Positions 8,706 through 16,873 of a DNA stretch of 64,000 nucleotides are shown one piece after another. The stretch's first letter is position 1; every line of letters begins with the position of its first letter. The stretch covers positions 806,001-870,000 of the forward strand of contig NZ_CP003984.1 of assembly GCF_000738435.1 (NCBI RefSeq), in the 5' to 3' direction. The position numbers and the translations under genes are program-made. The notes below the pieces were generated by a model. The model was not told the origin of the DNA, ran no database searches, and saw only the letters and a program-made list of their open reading frames with translations. Origin of the DNA: Planktomarina temperata RCA23 (GTDB lineage: Bacteria; Pseudomonadota; Alphaproteobacteria; Rhodobacterales; Rhodobacteraceae).

Positions 8706-9059
8706 AGCTGTCTCCCTTTGGTTCAATGCCAGTCACGCGTCGATATCAACATCACCTATGTGAGTGCAGATTGCGCTAGTGGCCTCTGAGTATTCAAACG
8801 ACCAGATTAGGAAAAGTTTAGTTTCATATGTGAAATAGGTTTTAAAAAAAGGATATTTCTTAAATAACGGGGATTATTCGAGGATTTATCTTCAAATTTC
8901 AGAAAGCGGTGTCATCAATTTGACAACGAAAAATATATATAAAATATTGAAAATAAAATATAATAATTAAATCTGTCACATTTCTGTACAGTGGTAGTCA
9001 AATTCAATACTTGGATTGGAATATTTTTTGGCTTTTATCGACTGTAGGGGGTTCAGTTT
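8706..9059. other. AT-rich divergent intergenic region fliC / rpoN
   Basis: About 350 bp between the divergent flagellin and rpoN genes. The half next to fliC holds the promoter-like motif at 8794-8820; the rpoN-proximal half (8860-9000) is very AT-rich, with runs such as AAAATATATATAAAATATTG. No sigma-54 promoter with correct GG-N10-GC spacing was found in front of rpoN, so rpoN is probably not self-dependent. Confidence 0.6.
8794..8820 (-). promoter_or_regulatory. candidate FliA (sigma-28) promoter of fliC
   Basis: On the minus strand: TAAACTTT, 11 bases ending in CTGG, then TCGTTTGA. TAAACTTT is one mismatch from the enterobacterial sigma-28 -35 TAAAGTTT, but the -10 matches GCCGATAA poorly. 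The whole 27-base string is strongly similar to one in front of fliD (62412-62438), which argues for a shared late-gene promoter with a lineage-specific -10. Confidence 0.45.
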
Positions 9060-10535
9060 ATGAAATTCGTGGCATCACAAGCGATTAGGCAAAAACAGTC
9101 ACTGGTTATTACGGCCCAGTTACAGCAGGCTATTAAACTACTTCAGATGAACAATTTTGAACTTGAGCAATTCATCGAAGAGCAATCTTTAGAAAACCCA
9201 TTTCTTGAAGTTGCCAGTTCAGAAACGGTTGACAAGTCAGAGCCGCTTGATGCGCAAGAGCCGATGCCAGCGTCCATCGACCCTGATGCAACGGATATCA
9301 AATCGGGCAATGAGGCGGCCGACAGTCCCATGACCTCCGAGGGTATGGACAATACATTTGACTCAAACCTGTTAGATCTCGGCACGAGCAGCAGCGGCGC
9401 CGCCGGCGCACAGGATTGGGACCTGATTGCCACAACCGTGCAAGAGCGCGGCCCATCGCTTTATGCCCATGTCTGCGCCGAAATTGACCGTATGTTGACC
9501 TGCCCGAAGGAGCGGATGATAGGCTACGCCTTTGCGGAGGCTCTGGAGCCCTCTGGGTGGCTGGGGCAGCCTATCGAAGATATGGCGCTGGTATTGAATA
9601 TTCCGGAAGCTGTGGCTGAGACGGTTTTGGCCAAGCTGCAAACCATAGAGCCCGCAGGTCTATTTTCCCGCTCCCTTAAAGAATGCTTGCAACTGCAGGC
9701 TGCAAGCCATGACAACAACAGTCCGCAATTTGCAATCCTGTTGGACAGTTTGGATGTCCTGGCCGCAGGGGATATGAAGGCTTTGAAAAAATGTGGCGTA
9801 TCCAGTGAACAGCTGCGTGACATGATCAACCTGCTACGCAGTTTCAATCCGAAACCTGGAACATTGTTTGAAACTGGCGCCGATCCCATCCGTGCGCCGG
9901 ACCTCATTGTTACCAAAAATAGTGATGGTTGGCGCATTGATCTGAATCGCAGCACCTTGCCCAGTGTGCAAATCGACCGAGACTATGCGCAGGCTGCCTT
10001 AAAATCAGCCGCGAGCGACGAAGACAAAGGCTTTTTGAAAGAGCGGGTCGCCGGTGCGCGTTGGCTAAAAAGCGCTGTTGAGCAGCGCAATGCCACGACG
10101 ATGGCGGTAGGAGCCGAGATTGTGAAGCGGCAGACGGCTTTTTTGGAAAAAGGTATTGGCGCTTTGCGTCCACTTATTCTGCGTGATGTGGCTGATGCGA
10201 TTAATGTGCATGAAAGCACTGTGAGCCGCGTGACCTCTGGCTTGATGATGACGACACCGCAGGGGACCTTTCGATTAAAGGATATGTTCAGCGTCGGTGT
10301 TGAATCGGACGGTGAAGATGGCATTGAGGCCGCCTCAGCAATCAAGTTCAAAATCAAGAAATTGATTGACACAGAGCTCCCGAATGCGCCTTACAGCGAT
10401 GATGCTATAGTGACTATTATGGCGAAAGAAGGCATTATACTTGCGCGTCGTACCGTCGCGAAATATCGCATGTCCCAAAAAATCCCCTCCTCTTTCCAAC
10501 GGCGCCGCGAAGCTATCATGGCGGGCCATTCCTAA
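9060..10535 (+). CDS. rpoN: RNA polymerase sigma-54 factor (flagellar RpoN)
   Basis: 491 residues. Region I is the glutamine/leucine-rich activator-responsive segment (QSLVITAQLQQAIKLLQMNNFELEQFI), followed by an acidic linker (residues about 55-120), the core-binding domain, an HTH (ADAINVHESTVSRVTSG) and the RpoN box ARRTVAKYR near residue 465, which contacts the -24 GG element. Its position in the flagellar cluster, with a set of -24/-12 promoters throughout the window and two FleQ/FleT-type activators, suggests a dedicated flagellar copy like RpoN2 of R. sphaeroides. ATG at 9060 follows AGGGGGTTCAGTTT. Convergent with the cyclic-nucleotide-fold gene at 10549. Confidence 0.95.
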   Translation: MKFVASQAIRQKQSLVITAQLQQAIKLLQMNNFELEQFIEEQSLENPFLEVASSETVDKSEPLDAQEPMPASIDPDATDIKSGNEAADSPMTSEGMDNTFDSNLLDLGTSSSGAAGAQDWDLIATTVQERGPSLYAHVCAEIDRMLTCPKERMIGYAFAEALEPSGWLGQPIEDMALVLNIPEAVAETVLAKLQTIEPAGLFSRSLKECLQLQAASHDNNSPQFAILLDSLDVLAAGDMKALKKCGVSSEQLRDMINLLRSFNPKPGTLFETGADPIRAPDLIVTKNSDGWRIDLNRSTLPSVQIDRDYAQAALKSAASDEDKGFLKERVAGARWLKSAVEQRNATTMAVGAEIVKRQTAFLEKGIGALRPLILRDVADAINVHESTVSRVTSGLMMTTPQGTFRLKDMFSVGVESDGEDGIEAASAIKFKIKKLIDTELPNAPYSDDAIVTIMAKEGIILARRTVAKYRMSQKIPSSFQRRREAIMAGHS

Positions 10536-10548
10536 GATCACGCGTCTA

Positions 10549-10917
10549 CTAGGGCTCTTCGCTCGACCTTGTCAAAAGCAGATCGTCGAGCAGGCGTTTA
10601 TGTGCTTTGGGAATTTTATCGATCACAGCGCGTAGGTTCATGTGGTTATAGGCGACCAATTCGACGTTGCCTTGTGCAATGCCAATACCCTTCCATGCAC
10701 CGCCGCACATCACTTCATTCATACCTAGAATTTGATGTGGCCCTGCCCAGCGTACCACCCGGCCACCATCACCGGAGAAAATTATAATTGAACCCTTGGA
10801 AATGATATAAATTGAGGTGATCGGCATACCTTTAATAAAAAGTACCTCTGAATGAAACAGATGTACAACCTCTCCGTTGGCCGGGGCGCTGGCTTTGAGT
10901 TGGCTCAAGTCTGCCAT
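10549..10917 (-). CDS. cyclic-nucleotide-binding-fold protein without DNA-binding domain (second of a pair)
   Basis: 122 residues with the beta-roll pattern of CRP-type sensor domains: VVHLFHSEVLFIKGMPITSIYIISKGSIIIFSGDGGRVVRWAGPHQILGMNEVM, then a strand resembling the end of the roll and a helix (RAVIDKIPKAHKRLLDDLL). There is no HTH and the phosphate-binding Glu/Arg pair of true cAMP/cGMP binders is not visible, so ligand binding is doubtful. ATG at 10917 overlaps the TAA of the preceding gene by one base (TAATG), implying coupled translation with its paralogue. A longer ORF from 10995 is less likely. The role in flagellar biogenesis or motor control is unknown. Confidence 0.65.
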   Translation of the reverse strand: MADLSQLKASAPANGEVVHLFHSEVLFIKGMPITSIYIISKGSIIIFSGDGGRVVRWAGPHQILGMNEVMCGGAWKGIGIAQGNVELVAYNHMNLRAVIDKIPKAHKRLLDDLLLTRSSEEP

Positions 10918-11270
10918 TACAGGGCCTTTTGGGTCATCAGGTGATCCAAGGCCAATCCGCGGGCCAAGGTCCAAGTGTGCGTGTTTTCCATACATAGGGT
11001 ATCTCGGATCAGCTGCCTTGGGATATGGACAAGTTCACAGTCTTGCAAACAGGTCACGGGCGTTTGATAGCTGCAGAGTCCCAGAAACTCTTTAAAGTTC
11101 AAAACATGGCCTGCGTGATAGACAAACCCGTCTCGACCGCGCGCCTTGCCAGTTTTCAGGAAAATGACCCGATCAGTGGACATGCCATTGCCCATCAGGA
11201 CAGTTCTTGCGCGTACGGTTTCGCGCGGCAAGGCGGAAATGGGGAGTTCGTTTATGAAAGTCGACCGCAT
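10917..11270 (-). CDS. cyclic-nucleotide-binding-fold protein without DNA-binding domain (first of a pair)
   Basis: 117 residues; pattern ISALPRETVRARTVLMGNGMSTDRVIFLKTGKARGRDGFVYHAGHVLNFKEFLGL then TPVTCLQDCELVHIPRQLIRDTL fits the CRP/cNMP-binding beta-roll, but is divergent and lacks the conserved phosphate-cassette Arg and the C-terminal HTH. It begins about 130 bases after the gene at 11400 and is translationally coupled to the similar protein at 10549. I infer a heterodimeric or tandem sensor/adaptor; this is not shown by the sequence. Confidence 0.6.
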   Translation of the reverse strand: MRSTFINELPISALPRETVRARTVLMGNGMSTDRVIFLKTGKARGRDGFVYHAGHVLNFKEFLGLCSYQTPVTCLQDCELVHIPRQLIRDTLCMENTHTWTLARGLALDHLMTQKAL

Positions 11271-11399
11271 CTTACCCCCCCTTGGTCAGCTTAACGACAT
11301 GGGAGGGAAATCATTTAGTCAAAAAATATAAGTGGGCGCCACAGACATGCGTGGCATGCCCCGGTACTGGTTCTTTCGGGCCTACCCGAAGTAATGCGC
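11271..11399 (-). other. 129-bp gap with hairpin inside the accessory operon
   Basis: Contains a small inverted repeat TCGGG-CCTA-CCCGA (about 11379-11392) just after the stop of the upstream gene. It has no U-rich tail, so it is at best an attenuator or RNA-processing hairpin. A GG-N10-GC arrangement near 11355-11368 lacks a proper -12 TTGC and was not called as a sigma-54 promoter. Confidence 0.35.
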
Positions 11400-12209
11400 T
11401 TAGGTTTCGGTCGTGGGTTGCTGCTCGCGCATGGCCTTGCGCTGTAGGCGGTTCAGCTTTTGCGGCGGCTCTGCTTTATCGAAGGGGAACAATACACCAG
11501 GATCTAAAGCGCGGCAGGTCTGTCGCACTTCGATTTCATTGGTGGCTCCAATGACCATCCAATAAAACTTGTCTTCAAACAGATGATAAGACCGCAGCAA
11601 ATTCAACTGGGCACGTTTGACGTAAAGTCCGACCAGGATATACCCGAGAATAAACAATAATATATTCGTCACCGCGGTGACGCCATATACGATGGTAATG
11701 GCCAGCATCGGGTAGTAAAGTCGATTGCCCAACATCCAAAGCAACGGTGCATAAGTGGCAAGAGGATCCGGTGCAGTGGGATGCATCGCTGCATTTTTGC
11801 GAAGATCGCGAAAGATTTCGAAGTTTTGGTAGCTTTCAATAGGCTCAAATTTCAGTTTCTTAAAGCCTTCGCTGACCTCGATGGCCTCCTCCGGTGATAC
11901 AAAATCGAAATCCGCCCGCAACGGAGTGTGAAAACAAACATTGAAAAAGACCCCGTCGCGCCAGAAGGTGACGAGCCATGCCACATCATCCACCATTGTC
12001 GGATCATAATCTTCGAAAACTGCTTTCAGTGTCTCTTTGTCACCAAGAAAAAGCTCACCGTCGATAGCCACAAGGATATCGTTCTCTTTGATACGTTGTG
12101 CGACCGCCGCGCGACCCATTCCCTGTTTCTGAACCTTCAAAAATTGACGGATCGGGGGCGCCTCTGCCTCGGAAACCTGCGGGTTTATCTGTTCGTCTTC
12201 AAGGGCCAT
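11400..12209 (-). CDS. PDZ-like membrane protein of the flagellar accessory module
   Basis: 269 residues. Residues about 22-75 look like a PDZ-type fold (KQGMGRAAVAQRIKENDILVAIDGELF); a hydrophobic block at about 155-205 (LLWMLGNRLYYPMLAITIVYG followed by TNILLFILGYILVGLYV) forms one or two membrane segments; the C-terminus is basic (KLNRLQRKAMREQQ). I do not recognise the family. It lies 9 bases after the coiled-coil gene upstream and belongs to the run of genes trailing flhB, so it is probably inner-membrane and flagellum-associated. Confidence 0.6.
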   Translation of the reverse strand: MALEDEQINPQVSEAEAPPIRQFLKVQKQGMGRAAVAQRIKENDILVAIDGELFLGDKETLKAVFEDYDPTMVDDVAWLVTFWRDGVFFNVCFHTPLRADFDFVSPEEAIEVSEGFKKLKFEPIESYQNFEIFRDLRKNAAMHPTAPDPLATYAPLLWMLGNRLYYPMLAITIVYGVTAVTNILLFILGYILVGLYVKRAQLNLLRSYHLFEDKFYWMVIGATNEIEVRQTCRALDPGVLFPFDKAEPPQKLNRLQRKAMREQQPTTET

Positions 12210-12218
12210 AAAATTTCC

Positions 12219-13031
12219 TTAGGGAAAGCTGATTGGGTCGTCGACCTTTGGCCGGGGAGTTACAGTTTTCGATTTCGATTTCGATTTCGCTTTTGGCGCT
12301 GTGCGGGTCCGCGTGGGCGGTGAATTTGCAGCGGTGATTTTTGCCGAAATCTCCCGTTGCAGCATGAGAATGGCTTCAATCTTTGTGGTCACCTCAGCCA
12401 TAGGTGTTTGTGGGCCGGAATTCGCAGTTTCTTGTGCCGCAAAAGCCTCAATCAATTGCGCCTGCGCCAGCTCGAGCTGAGCAATAGCGACGGTGATCGA
12501 TTCGGAATGGTTGGCCAGATCGGAATCGATCTTATCCAAAACACTTGAGCTAAATTGAGACACTGACGCCAGATTGGTTTCCGTCATATCGCTTAAACCA
12601 TCCTGCGTGACCGTGGCATACACCTCTTGCTGCGCCTCAATTCGGGCAAGCGCTTCATTGGCATCTTCGGTCGCGGTCATCAGCTTTTCTTGTTCTTGCA
12701 TCGCTTCATCGAGGGCGGTGGTGCTTGCGGCAAGTTTATCAACATTTTCTGCGAAAATGACCAAGGCTTCGAGTGAGGTGTTATTTGCGGTCTCCATGGA
12801 TTCCATAGTGCGGTAATACATCATAGACGCCACAACTACGGCGATCAAACTGGCCGCAACGGAGCTAACAAAAACTATGGTCGCGCTTCTGTATATTTTC
12901 TTCACTTCGCTCTCCACGGCTGAATAATCTTTGGTTATGCGTGCGAATTCATCAGTCACATTTGTCGCAACATCTGCGGCGTCCAAAGCAATTTTGATGC
13001 TATCTTCGACAGATTTGATATTGGAACTCAT
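12219..13031 (-). CDS. membrane-anchored coiled-coil protein
   Basis: 270 residues. A hydrophobic segment near residues 48-75 (SATIVFVSSVAASLIAVVVA) follows a short cytoplasmic N-terminus; the rest is Ala/Glu/Gln-rich, low in Pro and Gly, and heptad-like (ASTTALDEAMQEQEKLM; ARIEAQQEVY), hence a long coiled coil; the tail is a basic KSKSKSK-rich, Pro-containing stretch. Its start overlaps the upstream stop (ATGA), implying coupled translation. Superficially like chemoreceptor or SMC-type coiled coils, but it has no methyl-accepting signalling hairpin. Function unknown; perhaps a scaffold. Confidence 0.6.
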   Translation of the reverse strand: MSSNIKSVEDSIKIALDAADVATNVTDEFARITKDYSAVESEVKKIYRSATIVFVSSVAASLIAVVVASMMYYRTMESMETANNTSLEALVIFAENVDKLAASTTALDEAMQEQEKLMTATEDANEALARIEAQQEVYATVTQDGLSDMTETNLASVSQFSSSVLDKIDSDLANHSESITVAIAQLELAQAQLIEAFAAQETANSGPQTPMAEVTTKIEAILMLQREISAKITAANSPPTRTRTAPKAKSKSKSKTVTPRPKVDDPISFP

Positions 13032-13249
13032 TTCATTCTCCTGCCTGTTTTGACCTTGGCATCGTCGCTAGGTCGAAACTTACTCTTAAACAGAGCACAA
13101 TTCGTGCCAGTTGCCGCAAAAACCGCGAAACTTGGAGATTGAATTGATTTGAAACCAAACTTTTTACATCCATGCGGACGTTTTGCATCAAATGTTACGA
13201 AATAGTTTAGGCATATGCCACAAGGAATATAGGAAGGCTTTTCACTCAT
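13028..13249 (-). CDS. small Cys-rich protein, putative metal binder
   Basis: 73 residues with CGIC near the N-terminus, then YFVTFDAKRPHGCKKFGFKS and a later SG/TNC motif. This arrangement recalls a widespread small-protein family with the pattern CxxC, VTWD, GCxxxGFKS and a final Cys, which may bind zinc or iron; I know of no proven role. ATG at 13249 overlaps the upstream TAA (TAATG) and its own TGA overlaps the next ATG, so it is sandwiched in a tightly coupled operon. A longer in-frame start at 13318 is unlikely. Confidence 0.6.
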   Translation of the reverse strand: MSEKPSYIPCGICLNYFVTFDAKRPHGCKKFGFKSIQSPSFAVFAATGTNCALFKSKFRPSDDAKVKTGRRMK

Positions 13250-13467
13250 TATTTTCGCGCCGACTTGATAGCATTTACAATTTCCACGATCACAAACCGC
13301 AAACCACCCAGTAAACACATCAACGACGCGGCAAATAGTCCATAGACCTGAAACTGCGGGACCGTACCGATCAAGGCAAGCGCTTCAAGTGCCAGCCATG
13401 CTGACATGCCAAAAAAGGCGATTGTGGAAATAATTTCACCAATGCCGCGTCTTCGATTGCGTGCCAT
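13249..13467 (-). CDS. small two-helix membrane protein
   Basis: 72 residues with a basic N-terminus (MARNRRRG) and two hydrophobic helices (about residues 13-33 and 40-63). It begins directly after the flhB stop and is coupled to the Cys-rich gene. No family recognised; likely an inner-membrane accessory protein of the export operon. Confidence 0.6.
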   Translation of the reverse strand: MARNRRRGIGEIISTIAFFGMSAWLALEALALIGTVPQFQVYGLFAASLMCLLGGLRFVIVEIVNAIKSARK

Positions 13468-13468
13468 T

Positions 13469-14626
13469 CTAATTTCCTTTCAATGCTTTGCCGAATTCAT
13501 CAAATTGCAACTCATTTGGAATTTCGAACATCGGCTCTGGCGGTATCTCGCCGCGATCTACTCGGAACACATAGGCCAAAACAGCTGCAACGGCGGTGTA
13601 AACTCCATCATTAATTTCCTGACCAATTTCACTGGTGAAGTATAAAGCTCGCGCGAGCAGAGGGCTACGAAAAACTGTAACGTTGGATTCTTCCCCCTTC
13701 GCGATGATACGTTCTGCAATTTTACCACGTCCCATGGCCAAAATAACAGGAGCTTTCATCTCTCCCGGAACATACTTTAGCGCTACAGCGAAATGAGTAG
13801 GGTTCGTGATGATGGCTGTTGCTTCTCCGGCCTGCTCAACCGCCGCCCCCTGTTCGGAAGCGCGACGGCTGGCCTCCATCTGGAGGCGCCGAATGCGGGA
13901 TTTAACCTCGGGTGAACCCTCGGATTGCTTATGTTCATCTTTAAGTTCCTGAGGGCTCATTTTGAGTTTTTTGGTGTGTTTATGAATGGCATAAGCGAGA
14001 TCGATTCCTGCAATAATGGCCAAGACAATAAGGGAAGCGCCGAGCGCCAGCATCAACGCAGAGAAGGATTCAGAAAGTGCCGAGTTGAGGTTTGTGCTCA
14101 ATAAATTTAATAATACTGGCAAAATAAGCCAAATTACCGTGGCGAATGCTGCGGTCAGCAAAAGGACCTTGGCAACTGCCTTTGCCAGTTCCATAAGCCC
14201 GTTGATTGAAAACATACGCTTAAAACCGCTCAATGGATTGATACGATTGCCCTTAAAGTGCATCGACTTGACAGCAAAGTTGATCCCACCGCTCAAAGCG
14301 CCTTGGGTGGCCAAAACTGTCAACATAATTGGCAGACCAACGATTGCAGACATGACGATAAAAATCGCCATCGCGTCCCCAATGCGGGACATGATATAAC
14401 TATTTAACTGATTAAGGTCGCCAAATTCAAAGAAGGCAATCCAGTGGCCCATGCGTGGCGGCAAGAATACATATAGGGCGTAGATTAACGCCACGCCCAT
14501 CGACATGGTCATGAAGACTTGTAGTTCTTTAGAGGATAAAACCTCACCGTCTTCTTTCGCCTTATCTAGGCGTTTCTGGGAGGGGTCCTCTGTCTTTTCT
14601 TGGCCATCGTCGCCACCTTCAGCCAT
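13469..14626 (-). CDS. flhB: flagellar export switch protein FlhB
   Basis: 385 residues. Inner-membrane component of the flagellar type III export gate that switches substrate specificity from rod/hook to filament proteins. Four hydrophobic helices in the first 210 residues, the KKLKMSPQELKDEHKQSEG linker and the self-cleaving NPTH motif (TNPTHFAVALKYVPG, about residue 270) are all present, so autocleavage should work. The start overlaps the 3' end of fliR by 8 bases. Part of the fliO-P-Q-R-flhB operon, whose transcript probably continues into the accessory genes downstream. Confidence 0.95.
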   Translation of the reverse strand: MAEGGDDGQEKTEDPSQKRLDKAKEDGEVLSSKELQVFMTMSMGVALIYALYVFLPPRMGHWIAFFEFGDLNQLNSYIMSRIGDAMAIFIVMSAIVGLPIMLTVLATQGALSGGINFAVKSMHFKGNRINPLSGFKRMFSINGLMELAKAVAKVLLLTAAFATVIWLILPVLLNLLSTNLNSALSESFSALMLALGASLIVLAIIAGIDLAYAIHKHTKKLKMSPQELKDEHKQSEGSPEVKSRIRRLQMEASRRASEQGAAVEQAGEATAIITNPTHFAVALKYVPGEMKAPVILAMGRGKIAERIIAKGEESNVTVFRSPLLARALYFTSEIGQEINDGVYTAVAAVLAYVFRVDRGEIPPEPMFEIPNELQFDEFGKALKGN

Positions 14627-15440
14627 CTCGCATTCCTTGAATTAAAGTTCCTAAAAACTCGGTTGTTGAGGCCGTTAAATCTGAAAAGGCCCAGGCAAAT
14701 GGTGAAATTGAAAGCGTGATCAATACGAATACGCTGAAAATTGTTATGGGAAAACCGAATGAAAACAGATTGAGTTGAGGTGCAGATTTTGTTATGATGC
14801 CGATTGCTAGGTTGATGATAAACAACACCGCAACGATCGGTAACATAATGCTTGCCGCGAAAGAAAACATCAATCCACCGGCGTCGATACCAGATTGAAT
14901 GAGCACACCCCAGAGAAGGGGCGCTCCAATTGGAACAATCTTATAGCTCTCCAAAATCAATCCCATGACATGCAAATGACCGTTGATAGAGAAGAAGATA
15001 ACCAAGCAAAATAGGGTTAAAATTTGGCTCACCACGGGGGTCTGGCCTGATCCGCTGGGATCAACTTGCATTGAGAAAGACAGTCCAGAGGTGGCTGCGA
15101 TTTTTTCGCCTGCTAACCCTGCGGTTGCAAATATAATCATGAAGGTAAGACCGGCGGTTAAACCAATAGCCAGTTCCTGAATGACGAGAGGTATGACCAT
15201 AAAGGAGGTCAATATTGCAATGTTTGGTGGGGCAACCTGGGACATAATAAATGCGCCCAAAGCAAAAGATAATACAATACGAACCTGCAAGGGCAACATG
15301 CGTGATCCAAAAAAGGGTGCTGAGATCAAAAATGCGCCGGCCCGCAAATTCATGACCAATACTTGCAAAAGCCAATTCAACAGGTCCTGCATCTGAGCGC
15401 CGGGGAGGGCACCAAACGCGATGTCATTCAGCGGTATCAC
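14619..15440 (-). CDS. fliR: flagellar export gate protein FliR
   Basis: 273-residue polytopic membrane protein, about six hydrophobic segments, of normal FliR length (about 260). Forms the export gate core with FliP and FliQ in the MS-ring centre. Typical stretches: RIVLSFALGAFIM, GLTFMIIFATAGLAGEKIAA with SGLSFSMQVDP, and LLGAPLLWG-like loops. Its ATG overlaps the fliQ stop (ATGA) and its end overlaps flhB. Confidence 0.93.
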   Translation of the reverse strand: MIPLNDIAFGALPGAQMQDLLNWLLQVLVMNLRAGAFLISAPFFGSRMLPLQVRIVLSFALGAFIMSQVAPPNIAILTSFMVIPLVIQELAIGLTAGLTFMIIFATAGLAGEKIAATSGLSFSMQVDPSGSGQTPVVSQILTLFCLVIFFSINGHLHVMGLILESYKIVPIGAPLLWGVLIQSGIDAGGLMFSFAASIMLPIVAVLFIINLAIGIITKSAPQLNLFSFGFPITIFSVFVLITLSISPFAWAFSDLTASTTEFLGTLIQGMRDG

Positions 15441-15706
15441 CGGCCCACCAAAGAAATTTCTTGAAATATGAACGCGAAATAGTTCGACATTTGTGTCATC
15501 ATTAGACCAGAAAGCAGTGCAATTGTGGTCAACACTAAAATCAGTTTTGGCACAAAGCTTAGGGTCATCTCATTGATTGATGTCGCCGCCTGTAAAACGC
15601 CAACTAAAAGGCCGATCGCAAGCGCCACACCGAGAACCGGTCCAGCGGTCATAATGATTTGCCAGAAGGCAAGCCGTAAGTACTCTATGTTGCCATCAAA
15701 TTCCAT
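15437..15706 (-). CDS. fliQ: flagellar export gate protein FliQ
   Basis: 89 residues with two transmembrane helices separated by a short loop (GLLVGVLQAATSINEMTLSFVPK is characteristic). Assembles as four copies around the FliP/FliR core. Six bases after fliP and overlapping fliR by four, consistent with coupled translation. Confidence 0.95.
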   Translation of the reverse strand: MEFDGNIEYLRLAFWQIIMTAGPVLGVALAIGLLVGVLQAATSINEMTLSFVPKLILVLTTIALLSGLMMTQMSNYFAFIFQEISLVGR

Positions 15707-15712
15707 ATTGCC

Positions 15713-16474
15713 TCACGTCGCTACGAATGTTGCGGCTAAAGAGCCGACCGTAAGAGCCCAACCGTCCACCAACACAAAGAGGAGAAGTTTGAAGGGTAGG
15801 GAAACGAGCATTGGTGACAGCATCATCATTCCCAAGGCCATTAGGATTGACGCAATCACCATATCGATGACTAAAAAGGGAAGAAATAGTAAAAACCCAA
15901 TCTGAAATGCCGTCTTTAATTCGGAGGTTATAAAGGATGGTAACAAGGTCGAAAACGGAATGTCGGCGTTACTTTCGTATCCGTCCGCTCCAGCCATATC
16001 GCTAAACATTAGTAGTGTGTCGCTGCGCGTATTCGCCACCATAAAATCTTTCATCACTGCGGAAGCTTCTGAAATCGCCACTTCTGCCGACATGCTCTCT
16101 GACAAGAAGGGAGAGAGGGCTACGTTGTATATCTCAGTCAAAGTTGGCTGCATAATGAACAATGATAAAAACAATGCGATGGCAATGAGCACCTGATTTG
16201 GTGGAGTTTGCTGAGTCCCTAATGCCTGACGTAGGATCGACAGAACAATAATGATGCGCGTAAAGGATGTCATACCTAAAACCAGGGATGGCAGCAACGT
16301 AACGGCAGTCATGAGCGCCAGTACTTGCAAAGATAGCGAGTATGTTACCTCCCCGTCGAGATTTTGCTCGGTCGTGAGAGCCGGCAGGCCTCCAAGGTCA
16401 AAAGACTGCGAAAAAGCCGGTGTGGCTACAGTAAGCAAAACAAGAAGGTAAGGAGCAAGTCTGAGCTTACGCAT
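15713..16474 (-). CDS. fliP: flagellar export gate protein FliP
   Basis: 253 residues including a cleavable signal peptide (MRKLRLAPYLLVLLTVATPAF). Conserved FliP sequences LLPSLVLGMTSFTRIIIVLSI, LRQALGTQQTPPNQVLIAIALF and LLPSFITSELKTAFQIGFLLF are present. ATG at 16474 was chosen over an in-frame start at 16534 because AGGAGAAACTTG precedes it and it gives a proper signal peptide; this start overlaps the end of fliO by 8 bases. Confidence 0.95.
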   Translation of the reverse strand: MRKLRLAPYLLVLLTVATPAFSQSFDLGGLPALTTEQNLDGEVTYSLSLQVLALMTAVTLLPSLVLGMTSFTRIIIVLSILRQALGTQQTPPNQVLIAIALFLSLFIMQPTLTEIYNVALSPFLSESMSAEVAISEASAVMKDFMVANTRSDTLLMFSDMAGADGYESNADIPFSTLLPSFITSELKTAFQIGFLLFLPFLVIDMVIASILMALGMMMLSPMLVSLPFKLLLFVLVDGWALTVGSLAATFVAT

Positions 16475-16742
16475 CAAGTTTCTCCTCGACTGAATTGGAG
16501 ACCGGTAGGATGTTGCTCGTGCCGGTCTTTCCAATACAAAGTAGAAAATTCTCTCCCTTCACCGAGAGTAAATGAAGGTTTTCCCTTGGGCTTAGGCGGA
16601 GTGTTTCGACGATCTGCATGTCACTTTGAATTGGCGTGACCCTGCCGCTCGCAACCAATCTCTTAATGACGATCTGCGCTACAAATAGGGCACCCAGAAA
16701 TATCAGTATGATTACGATTTGATACGGTTGTACGTCTGACAT
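16467..16742 (-). CDS. fliO: flagellar biosynthesis protein FliO
   Basis: 91 residues: one membrane helix (residues 8-27) and a short cytoplasmic domain (VETLRLSPRENLHLLSVKGENFLLCIGKTG) typical of FliO/FliZ, which assists FliP complex assembly. First gene of the export operon, starting about 18 bases downstream of the expected transcription start of the sigma-54 promoter at 16773-16787. Confidence 0.9.
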   Translation of the reverse strand: MSDVQPYQIVIILIFLGALFVAQIVIKRLVASGRVTPIQSDMQIVETLRLSPRENLHLLSVKGENFLLCIGKTGTSNILPVSNSVEEKLDA

Positions 16743-16770
16743 GATCGCTCCTACTTACCTGAAGTAAAGG

Positions 16771-16789
16771 AAGCAATTATCGTGCCAAA
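16771..16789 (-). promoter_or_regulatory. sigma-54 promoter of the fliOPQR-flhB operon
   Basis: On the minus strand TTGGCACGATAATTGCTT: a near-perfect -24/-12 element, GG and GC separated by exactly 10 bases. The -12 GC maps to 16773-16774, about 30 bases from the fliO start. Confidence 0.92.
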
Positions 16790-16846
16790 CTAACGTATCC
16801 TCAATAAGATATAAAAATATCAGAGTGTTGGGCTGTACTGTCACTA

Positions 16847-16866
16847 AATGTCAAAATTATGACATT
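16847..16866 (-). terminator. possible hairpin after fliN
   Basis: AATGTCA and TGACATT form a 7-bp stem with a 6-base loop between the end of fliN and the fliO promoter. It lacks a U tract, so its action as a terminator is uncertain; it may only insulate the two operons. Confidence 0.35.
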
Positions 16867-16873
16867 CGGAGCC

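Noticed and set aside
9015-9045. sigma-54 promoter in front of rpoN
   Set aside because: TTGGATTGGAATATTTTTTGG has GG but no GC at the required distance.
11350-11372. GG-N10-GC arrangement upstream of the cyclic-nucleotide-fold genes
   Set aside because: The -12 reads ACGC and the -24 is only GGGGC; too weak to call a sigma-54 promoter.
13028-13318. 96-codon form of the Cys-rich protein
   Set aside because: The extra N-terminal residues overlap the upstream membrane-protein gene; the TAATG junction at 13249 gives a better start.
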